A stretch of 64,000 bases of DNA from Schistosoma mansoni (GCF_000237925.1 NC_031496.1:2147396-2211395), one strand, 5' to 3'. Positions 35,172 to 45,987 are shown, counted from the stretch's first letter. The notes: generated from the letters alone by a model not told the origin. Numbers and translations: made by a program.

Positions 35172-35485
35172 ATTATTTAAACACATAAATATCGATACTA
35201 GGAAGCACCAGATACATATGCGCCACACAAATCTGATTTGATTTGTGTGAGGGCTGAGATACTGCCCAAGTGCCCAAACTGAAACAGGTGGTTTTCTTAG
35301 GGGGCCACACCCGGAGCCTTTGACATAAAGGTCTAATCCACAAGGAAGTAGTGAAACGTTAGGAGATGCAGTCCCATGGTAGCCAGTGACGAACCATTGG
35401 TTCATACGCCATTTGTTCCCTCAGGATACCGGAGCCCATGTGTACCATTGGTTTGGAATGAGGGTTTTTCAACTCCCCTAGGTAT
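35172..35485 (-). repeat. R560 retroposon, 5' truncated
   Basis: Minus strand, tail at 35172, ends at the CTCCCCTAGG region, as 5'-truncated retroposons do. Confidence 0.84.
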
Positions 35486-35519
35486 CAGAGAAGTAGCAAT
35501 TACTGATCTAATTTAAAAG

Positions 35520-35690
35520 TTGAATTCATGAGTCAATTAAAGCTAGACTGTTATGGGAAACCTGCAAACACTGACGGCCGTTTTGTCCTAGTATGGGACT
35601 TCTTTGCATTGCGCATTCACTATTCTACACGCGAGATTCGAACTCAGGACCTATCGGTCTTGCGCGCGAACGCGTAACCTCTAGATATTA
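35520..35690 (-). repeat. SINE-B copy, minus strand
   Basis: From CATGAGTCAATTAAAGCTAG to the tRNA-like head (CGAGATTCGAACTCAGG). Its hammerhead keeps GTCC/GGAC-like pairing, but the core is altered. Confidence 0.8.
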
Positions 35691-35754
35691 TTCACTACTC
35701 AACGATCAGATAATCTACATATCTCTATCCAACACGAGGATCAAATATCTTAGT

Positions 35755-35895
35755 GATAATGTCTTAAACTGTAAAACTCAGTGATCCCGATTCAAATCCC
35801 ATAGGAACCATCAGTTCACCCAAGACTTCAGATATCTCTTCTTGACAAGTCCCAACTAACAAAAAGCTTATTTCCAAAGTGTTCTGTTATCTATT
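35755..35895 (+). repeat. SINE-C copy 3, degraded
   Basis: B-box-like ATTCAAATCCC near 35798 and a hammerhead remnant at about 35840-35870 that keeps AGTCCCAACTA and AAAAA. Confidence 0.5.
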
Positions 35896-36109
35896 CCTTA
35901 GCTGGATAACAGGAACTAGTTATACTATCTACCTGACTAAAACCTCTATAGCTACAAATAATTTTAATCTCTATATCCATTACCAACTGAAGATTGTTGA
36001 ATTATAGTTGTACATTTTGTTTAAGATCCATTTGCTTTTTCTGAATACTGGCAGGTATCAAAAATTAAGATATTTCCCTGAACTGACATTTTAAGTATGC
36101 AGTGAATAT

Positions 36110-36434
36110 TACTTACTTACTTACGCCTGTTACTCCCAATGGAGCATAGGCCGCCGACCAGCATTCTTCAACCCACTCTGTTCTGAGCTTTCTTTTCTAG
36201 TTCTATCCAATTATTGTTCATTCTTCTCATGTCTGTCTCCATTTCTTGGCGTAATATGTTCTTTGGTCCTCCTCTTTTCCTTTGGCCTTGAGGATTCTAT
36301 GTGAGGGCTTGTCTTGTGATGTAGTTGAGTGCTTTCCTCAATGTGTGTTCTATCCACTTCCAGCGCTTCTTCCTGATTTCTTCCTCCGCTGAAATCTAGT
36401 TTGTCTCCCACAGTAACTTGTTGCTGATAGTGTA
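36110..36434 (-). mobile_element. SR2 3' end, truncated
   Basis: Minus strand with the (TAAG)n tail at 36110-36124; matches 28136-28450 in the same orientation. Several stops. Confidence 0.87.
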
Positions 36435-36493
36435 TGCAATGAATATTACTTCCAACATTTCTTAGACACATTTTTCTAACAAAAAAATTTATA

Positions 36494-36643
36494 TTTCACT
36501 TGGTATTGTTTGCTTGTATCATCCTAACGGTACTGGGTTCGAGTCCAGGATACAGGTACACCCCGCTGGTGAGTCCTACATAGGACGAAATGCGCGTCAA
36601 ACTGGATTCCACTGCTGGTCGCTATCCATCTATGCTTATAAAA
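36494..36643. repeat. SINE-A copy, short, mixed orientation
   Basis: A minus-strand end piece (TTCACTTGGTATTGTTTG) joined to a plus-strand part with B box GGGTTCGAGTCC and a hammerhead near 36555-36605, whose core reads CTGGTGA (A6 changed), with GTC then AAA. Confidence 0.78.
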
Positions 36644-36701
36644 ACTATATTTGTTGTTTACATACAATCACGAAATCACTGTCATAAACATGTTAGTTTT
36701 T

Positions 36702-37041
36702 AAATTCACTTAGTATTGTTTGTTTGAATCTTCCCATTGACGTGTTAGGACTAGCAACTGGTCAGTCTCTAATTGACATATGTCAATGGGAAGATTTAAA
36801 CAAACAATACTAAGTGAATTTAAACTTCACCCCATTGCACAAGCAAGTAGCTAACAGGACTCAGTGGCCGAGAGGATAAAGCGATGGCGTTTGAAGCGAA
36901 AAGTTCTGGATTCGTGTCCCAGAGTGAACAACAACAAATCTGAGGTGCAGGCACATCCAGCTGACGAGTCCGAAATAGGACGAAACGCGCGTCAAACTGG
37001 AATCCACTGCTACCCACTATCCATCTTTGCTTACCATGTCA
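36702..37041. repeat. SINE-A head-to-head copy with long hairpin
   Basis: Arm 36702-36742 and its inverse 36783-36821 make a near-perfect stem of about 39 bp. Plus-strand sequence follows: a 5' lead (CACCCCATTGCACAAGCAAG), a tRNA-like head (GGCCGAGAGGATAAAGCGATG, B box GATTCGTGTCC) and a hammerhead ending CTATCCATCTTTGCTTACC. Confidence 0.86.
36951..37006 (+). ncRNA. Hammerhead ribozyme of SINE-A, core intact (+3 nt form)
   Basis: CATCCAG, CTGACGA, GTCC/GGAC, GAAA, ACGCGCGTC, then AAA, then CTGGAATCC, which pairs with the CCAG side of stem I. This is the SM-alpha type of schistosome hammerhead. Confidence 0.8.
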
Positions 37042-37381
37042 GTTTTTGTTGGTTTGTAAAACAAGAAACAGACAATCTGGAACGTACAAATATACATGAT
37101 TCCTCCTGTTTTTCTTTTCAATACACAGTAATACAAGCACTTTTAGTGAATATGATTCCAATTCTGGTGATTTATGCCTTTCTATCGTTTTGTTTATGAT
37201 TATTATGATTGTTTAGAAAAAAAAGAAGAAGGAGGAAGCCTATTTTCTTCTTGATTCATACACTAGTAGTTTACATGTGATACTATTGTGTATATCACAT
37301 GATCTAAGTATAAAATTCTTTTCTGATTCTTTATTTCTTCCTTCCTTCCTTCCTTTTATTGTTCATTAAATTATTTAATAG

Positions 37382-37740
37382 TTGAATTGATGAGTCAATT
37401 AAAGATAGATCATTATGGAAAACCTGTAGGAACTAGATGACCATTTCGTCGTAGTATTGGATTCCTCCGTGTCTGTTGTGAGATAGTAACTCATTGAAGA
37501 CAATGGTGGATGTTAGCGCAATTTTGTGGGTTGATTAAACTTACACGTTGACAGCGTTAAACGCCGGCTGTCTCAGTGGTCTATGGGTTACGCGTTCGCG
37601 CGCGTGACCGAAGTCCCTGGGTTCGAATCTTGCGTTCAGGGTCGTGGGTGCGCACTGCTGGGGAGTCCCATACTTGGACGAAACGGCCGTCCAGTGCCTC
37701 CAGGTTTTCAATAGTGATCTAACATCAATCGGTTCATGAT
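37382..37740. repeat. SINE-B inverted pair
   Basis: 37382 to about 37475 is a minus-strand 3' piece; about 37476-37740 is a plus-strand copy from the 5' region through the tRNA-like head to the 3' body. The plus hammerhead (37650-37697) reads CTGGGGA, so A6 is lost. Confidence 0.82.
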
Positions 37741-37934
37741 CTCAATCAGAAATATGATAGTAATCCGTAGTTTTTTGAACTGATCATATGTAAGCAACTA
37801 AACAAGACTCATATTGAATTCGAATCGTAGATTTGGATTCTACTAAATAACATGAGATACTATTTAGTTAATTTTACCATAGCCTAATGGTTTATATTTT
37901 TCAAATTTACTTGAGAGAGTATGCTAACAAGCAT

Positions 37935-38350
37935 CCACTATCCTGCACTCGCGAGATTCGAACCTAGGACCTACCAGTCTCACGCCAGAGCACTTAGCTG
38001 ATAGACCACTGAACCGGAATCCAACGGTGTTAATGTCTAACTTCAACTGACCCACGAAGTTGAGCAACCGTTCACCAATTGTCTTCAGCGAGTTGATATC
38101 TCACAACAGATGTGGTTTGAACTCCACTGGTCAATGCTTCCCACTAGAACTCCAGGATATGTATCTTGAAGTCAATCTGTTAAGTGCTCTGGCGCGAGAC
38201 TGGTAGGTCCTGGGTTCAAATCTCGCTCGCGAGTGCGGGATCGTGGATGCGCACTGCCACTGAGGAGTCCCATAATAGGACGAAAAGGTCGTTCAGTGCT
38301 TCCAGGTTTTCCATAGTGGTCTAGCTTCAATTGACTCATGATTTCAACTA
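37935..38350. repeat. SINE-B with inverted 5' half
   Basis: 37935-38160 is the element's 5' half on the minus strand; 38175-38350 is the 3' half on the plus strand, with a short overlap in content. This is the layout produced by twin priming. Confidence 0.82.
38250..38299 (+). ncRNA. Hammerhead of SINE-B, variant stem III
   Basis: CTGAGGA, GTCC/GGAC and GAAA are present; stem III reads AAGGTCGTTC, with TTC at the cleavage place, then CAGTGC. An extra CACT-like duplication in stem I. Activity uncertain. Confidence 0.55.
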
Positions 38351-38582
38351 GTTGTAATGTATTAAAAACTGGTAATATTAACCAACAAAGTGATTCTTAT
38401 TAACCCTATAAAGCTATTCATTATTGATAGATCAAATCTTCGATAGTTAAGTTTATTATTTATTTAATGACTCTAACAAATGGTGATAGGGTTCGAATCC
38501 ACACTTTTAATATTTGAAAACTAACTATTTCAAGTCAACAATCTAGTGTTCTTGTTGATTATAGTTTGTCAAGTCAATTTTA

Positions 38583-38990
38583 CGACGCTCCTCTAAGAGC
38601 AGTTCTGCTGTATGCTTCGAAAACCTGGTCCTTGTAATCTGATCCTGTTCGACCTCTCTCTATGGGTTCAATCATTGTTATCTTTAAAGAATTGCTAACA
38701 ACCAGTAGCAATACGACGTTAGTAATCCCAAGGTACGGGAATTAGTATTTGATCACAGAGACAATAGTTCAACCCTTACCGCCATCTTGAAACACTGGCT
38801 TAGATATGTTTAACAAATATCACACAGATGGCTTTCATACTACGTACTATTTTTTGACTCTGAGACTATGTAGAAAAGGTAGGGATCTGGTCAGCTTATC
38901 ACATTGCTTTGTATAATAGACTTATGTCTTCCAGTTCATCACGAATCCCCCGGTCGTGGTCGGAGAGATGGTACAATCCACTGACTCAAC
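38583..38990 (+). mobile_element. LINE-X relic, heavily decayed
   Basis: Starts AGAGCAGTTCTGCTGTATGC, which in one frame gives VLLYASKTW, the LINE-X/RTE C-terminal signature. Downstream parts are only loosely alignable. Confidence 0.55.
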
Positions 38991-39142
38991 ATCTTACATG
39001 ATTCCTTAAAAAAACAATTTCACACGACCTCACGCATATTTCTACCTATGATCCTTAATATTTGTTTCCCCTTCACATCTATATATTATGTATTTTTGAC
39101 TTTATTGTTGTTTTGATTCGCCCTCCAAATACACACACACAG

Positions 39143-39370
39143 GAAAGTATGCTCAATGGACGTATACATCCAGTTGGACAAGTTGAAGGATTTTCAATTG
39201 AATTAGGCGCTAGTGGTTCATTCTATCCAAATCATATACGTCTTCCAATGAAAGCATATTTTTTTAATTTATCCGATGATAATGCACCGTCACCTTATTT
39301 AGGCTATGCTGATTTAAAACAATTACCTAATAATAAAGGTTATCATATACCAAAGAAAGGTTCCATTCAA
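39143..39370 (+). CDS. atos: Atos homologue, exon with conserved DUF4210-type domain
   Basis: 76 codons, phase 0 at both ends; acceptor after a (CA)n run (ACACACAG), donor GTAAGT. The protein ESMLNGRIHPVGQVEGFSIE continues ELGASGSF and on to NAPSPYLG and KGYHIPKKGSIQ, closely following the ATOSA/ATOSB conserved domain (ESxLNGR...EGFxxEIGASGS...NAPSPY.G...KGY.vP.kG..Q). This is the firmest evidence for the gene's identity. In relatives the chain continues with a TLFNP...TVVK segment, which is not found after this exon. An R560 begins only about 58 bp into the following intron. Confidence 0.95.
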
Positions 39371-39427
39371 GTAAGTTTATTGTTGTGTTTCTTTTTTTTC
39401 ATTTCCTTATTATATGTGGATAATTTC

Positions 39428-39798
39428 GGCCCCCATATGCACCGGTACGGCCGAGAGTGAGGAGAGTCCGCTCTCACTCTCCAAATACTCTCATATGGCC
39501 ACGCGTATATAGCGTCTGCCAGGTAAGTCCTACTCACTGCCTTCTCGCACCACGGGTGTTGTTTACAAAATTGAGAGGACGAAAAGCGAATGTCCGGCGC
39601 TTTAACCGGGTCGGTGGACACGGAAAGTCCATCTAGGGTTGTTGGAAAACCCTGATTCTAAACCAACAGTACATATGGGCTCCAGTATCCTGAAGGAACA
39701 ATTGGCGTATGAATCAATCGTTGGTTCCCGGCTACCATTGGGACTTCATCTCCTCACAATGCCCCACTGTCTTGTGGATCAGACTTTTAGGTCAAAGA
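39428..39798 (+). repeat. R560 retroposon, 3' truncated
   Basis: Plus strand from GCCCCCATATGCACCGG to the TTAGGTCAAAGACTT region; lies just after the Atos splice donor. Confidence 0.85.
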
Positions 39799-40184
39799 CT
39801 TGAATCAATATATACATGTATCAGGTTCCACTTTTTGTTTAACTGACTGACTGACTCATCTGTACACAGATCGAAAGTAGAATTAACTAACTTTTAACTT
39901 TGAAAATTATAAAGGCTTTAGCCTCCCTATAGAAGACTGTGAATTCTGTCGAGATCATAGAGATGTGTCTTGTTAATGATTGAAACTGTCAAACAGAATC
40001 ATGAAGTCATTATCTATGTTAAGCCAGTTAACTTGGTGACTACATTCATACTTAATCATAAAGGAAACTAGCCTATAAATTGCAGTATCCATTAATATTG
40101 TTACGACTCCGGTCTCAGCTGTTTACGTTGGGGAAATTCAGTTGACAAATGAACTCAATAGTATAAAATCTTCAAGGTAGTAAC

Positions 40185-41172
40185 CAGATTTAGTCAAAAT
40201 TTACCAAGATCAGCCCCTGTGGGTTGATGTCTAATATGATCTGAACATAGTCCCAGAAAGTTCACTTGGCCCTTATCAAGTTGTATTATCTGTGAGGAAG
40301 GCGAGATGTCCTCCCAGAGGCCGAGTTTAATCCGTAGCAGTCCTTTCTTTATTACTGTATGGCTGTGAAACATGTTCTGTTAATTTAGAAGTTATGTGCA
40401 TGTTTTCAGTCATAGATATCTTCTAAACACTGTTTTCATATCGTCGAATTACTGATTAAACAATACTGAAGTTAGGTATAGGGTACTAGGAAAAGATGGT
40501 AAAATGACTGATGAATTGGTAAATCTTCCTCGACTAAGGTGATGAGGACATGTATCTATCACTTAGAACTAACTACCGCCCTTTTCAAAAGCGAATGTTC
40601 GGCGCTTTAACCGGGTTGGTGGATGTGGAGGATCTACCTAGGGGAGTTGGAAAACCCTCATTCCAAACCAATGGTGCACATGGGCTCCAGGATCTTGAGG
40701 GAACGAATGGCGTATGAACCAACTGTTGGCCACAGGCTACCATGGGACTGCATCTCCTTACGATGCTACACTGCCTTGTGGACTAGACCTTTAGGTCAAA
40801 GGCTCCGGGTGTGGCCCCCTAAGAAAACCACCTGTTTCAGTCTGGGCACCTAGGCAGTATCACAGCCCTCACACAAATTGAATGAGATTTGTGTGGCGCA
40901 TATTTATCTGGTGCTTCCTTGTATCAATATTTATGTGTTTAAATAAATAAATGGTGCTTCCTTTTCAATTGGCAATATTTTCTGATGCAAGAGTAGATTG
41001 GAAAGCAATTAGAGTTGACCAAATTAAAACATGACATCGAAGCATAAACTTATTGACTATTGGTCTGAACTATGCTGGTAGATGCCAACGAATTGGTTTG
41101 GGGACTTAAACTGACATGACTCAAAATCGGTAACACTAATGCAAATGTATTCACTTTTTATCTTCTTTTTCA
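40185..41172 (+). mobile_element. LINE-X relic interrupted by R560
   Basis: Degenerate LINE-X C-terminal sequence at 40185-40575 (for example GGCGAGATGTC then CTGTATGGCTGTGAAACATG), continuing at 40956-41172 (GATGCAAGAGTAGATTGGAA, ending ATTCACTTTTTATCTTC). The R560 copy at 40577-40955 splits it. Confidence 0.68.
40577..40955 (+). repeat. R560 retroposon, 5' truncated, nested in LINE-X
   Basis: Starts in the AAAAGCGAATGTTCGGCGC region, ends TTTAAATAAATAAATGG. Plus strand. Confidence 0.87.
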
Positions 41173-41236
41173 ATCTTAAGTTCTTTCGTACACACACACA
41201 CACCTTTTAATTCCGATTTTTTAAACAATATTCTCA

Positions 41237-41541
41237 GTAAGCAAAGATGGATAGTGGCTAGCAGTGGAATCCGTTTCGTCCTATTTGGGACTCCTCAGCT
41301 GGATGTACCTGCACCTCAGATTTGTTGATGTTCACTCTGGGACTCGTACCCAGTACCATTTGCTTCAAACGCCATCTCATTATCCACTCGGCCACTGAGT
41401 TCTGATAGCCACTTGCTTGTGCAATGGGGTCGAAGCAATACGCACAGTATGCACATATGCCAATTAGAGACTGACCAGTTGCAGTCCTAAAACATCAATG
41501 GAAAGATTCAACCAAACAATACTAAGGAATTTAATATTCTC
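41237..41541. repeat. SINE-A with inverted 5' part
   Basis: 41237-41438 is the tRNA-like and hammerhead half on the minus strand; 41437-41541 is the plus-strand 3' part (GCAATACGCACAGTATGCAC to ACTAAGGAATTT). The hammerhead (minus) keeps CTGAGGA and GAAA, but stem III and the cleavage site are absent. Confidence 0.83.
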
Positions 41542-41597
41542 AGTGTTTAATCTTTATCATTATCATTGCTACTATGATTATTTCAACTTCTTCATTA

Positions 41598-41750
41598 TTT
41601 TTATTATCAGAAGGGGTTTTGTGGAGATTTCAGTATTTTCATAGTTGAAAGAGTGAGTCAATTGAAGCTAGACCACCATGGAAAACCTGGAAGCACTGCT
41701 TGACGGCCGTTTCGTCCTATTATGGGACTCCTCAGCAGTGCGCATTCATT
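41598..41750 (-). repeat. SINE-B 3' half, minus strand
   Basis: Begins with the family 3' end (CAGAAGGGGTTTTGTGGAG) and runs to the hammerhead, where it stops. Confidence 0.86.
41692..41743 (-). ncRNA. Hammerhead ribozyme of SINE-B, core intact (+3 nt form)
   Basis: Minus strand: GCGCACTG, CTGAGGA, GTCC/GGAC, GAAA, ACGGCCGTC, then AAG before CAGTGC. Confidence 0.77.
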
Positions 41751-41859
41751 CATTATTTATCTCGTTATTCTAATGTAGTATGGCGACTTGTACTAATACA
41801 CATATTTCTTAGACTCTATGTTGATTATAACTAACTTAAGATCTATTCGATCTACTATT

Positions 41860-42375
41860 TATTTATTTAAACACATAAATATTGGTACAAGGAAGCACCA
41901 GATACATATGCGCCACACAAATCTCATTTGATTTGTGTGAGAGCTGTGATACTGCTCAGGTGCCCAAACTGAAGCAGGTGGTTTTCTTAGGGGGCCATAC
42001 CCGGAGCCTTTGACTTAAAGACCTGATCCACAAGGCAGTGGAGCTTCGTGAGGAGATACAGTCCCATGATAGCCCGTGACCAACGATTGATTCATATGCC
42101 ATTTGTTCCCTCAAGATACTGGAGCCCATGTGCACCATTGGTTTGGAATGAGGGTTTCCCAACTCACTTAGGTGGACTCGCCGTGTCCACCAACCCGGTT
42201 AAAGCACCGGAGATTCTCTTTTCGTCCTCTCAATTTCGTAAACAACACTGGTGCCAGAAGAAGGCAATGAGTAGGACTTACCTGACGGAGGCTATATACG
42301 CGTGGCCATATGAGAGCATTTCGAGTGGCAGAGCGGACTCTCCCCACTCTCGTCTGTACCAGGGCATTTGGGGGC
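41860..42375 (-). repeat. R560 retroposon, near full length
   Basis: Minus strand, tail TTATTTATTTAAACAC at 41860, 5' end at 42375. Confidence 0.9.
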
Positions 42376-42684
42376 ACTTCATTTCATGTTCATCTTTATG
42401 GTGTTCAATTTTATTTATTTATTCGTTAAAAACTTAAGTTGGTAACTATCTGACAAAGACTCATATCAATTGATTATTATTTACACAGATATGGAAAGCA
42501 TGTGATCTCTATCTTCTTTCGATCGATCCACTTTCAGAGTGCTCATGTTTGTGTTTGTGTGTTTGAATGTTTGTGTAAATAGAAAAATTCAGAAAGTCTT
42601 GTGATTTTATTGTTTTGTTTTAGCATCTCGAGAGCGCATTTCAAATCGAAATCAACTTTTTTATTCTATTATTCTGTTTATATC

Positions 42685-42846
42685 AGTCAGTCAATCAGCT
42701 ACAACGTAGGACCAGGCATATACATATATGCATCGGTCCAAGTTACCATATCTCATTAGCACAACAAGATAAACATCGAATTCATAGTAGTTACTTCAAT
42801 GGTGGTAATATTATAAAATAAAGATTGAGTATAAGGTTATAATACA
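42685..42846 (-). mobile_element. LINE-X extreme 3' end
   Basis: (CTGA)n-type tail at 42685, then the GCATCGGTCCAAGTTACC 3' UTR. About 160 bp. Confidence 0.86.
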
Positions 42847-42909
42847 GATCTGTCTATGTTATTGATCAATATACATCTATTCTTATCGGATTGCATTTTG
42901 TGTTTCCAT

Positions 42910-43429
42910 AGCCCCCAAATGCCCTGGTACGGCCGAGAGTGGGGAGAGTCCGCTCTCCCTCTCGAAATGCTCTCACATGCCCACGCGTATATAGCCTCTG
43001 TCAGGTAACTCCTACTCATTGCCTTCTCGCACCACGGATATTGTTTAGGAAATTGAAAGGACGAAAAGCGAATGTCCGGTGCTTTAACCGGGTTGGTGGA
43101 CAAGGAAGGTCAATCTAGGGCAGTTGGAAAACCCTTATTCCAAATCAATGGTGCATATGGGCTCCAGTATCCTGACGGAAAAAATGGCGTATGAATCAAT
43201 GGTTAGTCACCGGCTACCATGGGACTGCATCTCCTTACTATGCTTCACTGCCTTGTGGATCAGATCCTTAGACCAAAGGCTCTGGGTGTGGCCCCCTAAG
43301 AAAACCACCTGCTTCAGTTTGGGCACCTGGGTAGTATCACAGCCCTCACACAAATTGAATGAGATTTGTGCGGCGCATATTTATCTGGTGCTTCCTTGTA
43401 TCAATATTTATGTGTTTAAATAAAATAAA
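42910..43429 (+). repeat. R560 retroposon, near full length
   Basis: Plus strand from GCCCCCAAATGCCCTGG to TTAAATAAAATAAAATAA. Its inner frame at 43124-43423 is open for about 99 codons. Confidence 0.9.
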
Positions 43430-43549
43430 ATAATTCCATAGACTTGGATAATGAAGTGAACTTATATTTCACATTGTTGTAATCAGTTATTGAGATAAAA
43501 TTATATCAGTAATGTATTGCTAGACGAATCTGATGTCTACATATAATTT

Positions 43550-43985
43550 AATAGTTGAATTCATACGTCAATTGAAGCTAGATCACCATGGAAAACCTGG
43601 GAGCGCTGGATGACCGTTTCGTCCTAGTATGGGACTCTTCAGCAGTGCGTATCCACAATCCCACTCGCCGGATTCGAACGCTTAACTTCTAGACTACCTA
43701 TGCGGCTTCAAATGGTGTTTATGTCTCAGTTCAACTAATCCATGAAATCGCGCTACCGTTCCCTATTGTCTTCAGTGAGTTATTGTCTCATAACAGACCT
43801 AGTTGAATTCCACTGGTCATGACTTCTCACTTGAACTCCAGGAAATACCTCTTTTAAGCCATTCACTAGGACGAAATGGCGGTCTAGTCCTCTCAGGTTT
43901 TCCGTAGTGGTCTAGCTTGAATCGACTCATGTATTCAGCTATTGGATTACTGCAATCTCCACAAAACTCCTTTCTGATATATGTA
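43550..43985. repeat. SINE-B inverted pair (full copy plus 3' part)
   Basis: 43550-43852 is a minus-strand near-complete copy; 43866-43985 is a plus-strand 3' part ending CTCCACAAAACTCC. The minus hammerhead (about 43600-43655) has CTGAAGA, GAAA and ATC, with a partly mispaired stem I. Confidence 0.83.
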
Positions 43986-44194
43986 TATCGTTTTTCTATG
44001 ATTATGACCATTAAGTCGAGTTATTTGTAGTGGATAATGAGGGGTTTGTCAGTACATAGCTTTCTTCTTGATTCGGGAAATTATTGTGTTATAACGAAGA
44101 AAAACTAATGTATGATTGTTGATTGACAGGTCGATCAATTGATTATCTTGACTGGCTGTTTCTGAGTAATAACTATACAAACTTTTATTGTCAA

Positions 44195-44383
44195 AATGGA
44201 CACAGAGGGTCCACCTATGGGACTTGGGAAACCCTGATTACAAACTAATGGTGCACATGGACTCCAGGAACCTGAAGGAACTAATAGCGTATGAACCAAT
44301 TGTTGGTCACCGACTACCATGGGACTGCATCTCCTGACGTTACTCCACTGTCTTGTGGATCAGATCTTTAGGTCAAAGGCTAA
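44195..44383 (+). repeat. R560 fragment
   Basis: Internal piece only (ACAGAGGGTCCACC to TAGGTCAAAGGC). Confidence 0.82.
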
Positions 44384-44389
44384 CAGTGA

Positions 44390-44530
44390 GATCGAAGACT
44401 CACCTTTCGTCCAATTTGAGATTCGTCAGCCGGATATACCTGTATCATCGTGCTGCAATTCATTGTAAGCCTCGAATCCATTAGTAGTATCTTTCACTTC
44501 AAACGCCTAACGTGTTCTTCTTTGAGTTAT
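44390..44530 (-). repeat. SINE-A relic, diverged
   Basis: Minus strand: GCGTTTGAAGTGAAAG head, GGATTCGAGGC B box, then hammerhead CTGACGA with GGACGAAAGG and GTC. Much older-looking than the other SINE-A copies. Confidence 0.65.
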
Positions 44531-44756
44531 TTAGTCTAGATAACCACTAATATATTCAACGAGTGTGAAAGTCTTTGTAAGGATTTTAGCTTCGTCTTGT
44601 TGAAACGAAAGATGTTAGGTTTGAGTTTGATCATGTACATCAATACTGGAATGTAGATATATGATGTTGACTAATCCCGAAATAAACGAGATTTGCATCC
44701 CTCATTCCACTGTTAACCAAATATATTACATTTCAATAAATACTTCTTGTATGTAT

Positions 44757-45171
44757 GCAAAAATGGATAGTGGCTAGCGGTGGAATCCAGGACGCGCATT
44801 TCTTCCTATTTGGGACTCGTCATTAGCTGGATATACATGCATCTCAGTGTTGATGTCCATTCCGGGAACTCTAACCCAGTACCTTTCACTTTAAACTCCA
44901 TCGCGTTATCCACTCGGCCACTGGATTTGAGTCCCAGAGTGAACATCAACAAATCTGAGATGCAAATACACCCAGCTAGTGACGAGTCCCAAATAGGACG
45001 AAACGCGCATCAAACTGGATTCCACTGTTAGTCACTATCCATCTTTGCTTACCATACTTGTGAATTAAGGCTATATCAAGGCAATACACACAATATGAAC
45101 ATATGCCAATTAGAGACTGACCAATATCAGTCCCGAAATATCAATGGGAAGATTCAAACTAAACAATACTT
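44757..45171. repeat. SINE-A head-to-head pair
   Basis: 44757-44926 minus, 44927-45171 plus, meeting inside the tRNA-like head; each half has its own hammerhead. The minus one lacks extra bases at the cleavage site (GCGCGTC then CTGGATTCC); the plus one has ATC then AAA. Both carry an insertion before TGACGA that replaces the core C3. Confidence 0.86.
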
Positions 45172-45358
45172 CTTGTATGTATTTTTATTCATTTTAATCA
45201 TATAAACCATTTCATACATGATCGAATATGTTCAATCAGTTCAATGTTTCAATATCTTCGTTTATCTTTGATGCACTTTTCATTGATTTGCACTTCTCAT
45301 TGATTAAAGGAAAAATACAAGTGGTAATTGGGAATGTGATATTATAGCAATTCACTGA

Positions 45359-45386
45359 TATACATACATACATACATACATACATA
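45359..45386. repeat. (CATA)n microsatellite
   Basis: Seven tetranucleotide units. Confidence 0.93.
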
Positions 45387-45429
45387 AGTGTGTTAATAAG
45401 ACTGAGTAAATATAGATTTGTGCAAATAG

Positions 45430-45740
45430 TTATACGAAGTCTGTTGTAGAGATATCAACTCACTGAAGACAATTGGTGAACGGTTGCTCAAACATTGTGG
45501 ATCGGTTGAAGTTAGACATTAACACCGTTAGATGCCGATCAGCTGAGTGGTCTATCGGTTAAGTGCTCTGGAGCGAGACTGGTATTTTCTGGGTTCGAAT
45601 CTCGCTCGCGAGGCGGGATCGTGGATGCGCACTGCTGAGGAATCCCATAATAAGACGAAACGGCCTTTGTCCAGTGCTTTTAGGTTTTCGATGGTGGTCT
45701 AGCTTCAATTGACTCATGATTTCAACTATGAAAATACAAA
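45430..45740 (+). repeat. SINE-B copy (near full length)
   Basis: 5' region, tRNA-like head (GGTTCGAATCTCG), hammerhead 45627-45677 and 3' body. Confidence 0.87.
45627..45677 (+). ncRNA. Hammerhead of SINE-B (TTT form), weak stem II
   Basis: CTGAGGA, GAAA and ACGGCCTTTGTC then CAGTGC. Stem II is weakened: ATCC opposite AGAC. Confidence 0.62.
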
Positions 45741-45987
45741 TAGTTTTCTCCATGTCATCATAATGTAACAATGATCTTGAATGACTGAATTATGTAATAT
45801 TGTTAACCATTGAGTTACGATTTATTCGTCTAATGACACCGTAATGATGGTGACCATATTCTAAAGGTCGTCCATTCAATACTACTACATTATGAAAATG
45901 ATGTGCTTCAAGTACTGATGATGAGTACTACAGAACTCAATGAAAACCTTTGAATTGCTGTTGTTTCAATTCTCAATAAATCATTAT

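Larger units (their letters stand above)
21456..39142 (+). other. Atos intron, about 17.7 kb
   Basis: One intron holding a complete SR2, several LINE fragments, at least seven R560 copies and many hammerhead SINEs. The stretches 21456-21900, 22694-23112, 29966-30280, 31970-32240, 32767-33544 and 38351-38582 show nothing recognised. Size follows from the flanking exons, both phase 0. Confidence 0.8.

Noticed and set aside
36702-36821. Terminal inverted repeats of a DNA transposon
   Set aside because: The arms are SINE-A 3' ends in opposite orientation, found in that form at other SINE-A loci too; no transposase and no duplication.
45735-45930. Minus-strand open stretch reading SSVLEAHHFHN...GRPLEYGHHHYG
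   Set aside because: Only about 45 codons, no splice signals that fit, no recognised family, and it lies between a SINE and a LINE. Probably chance.
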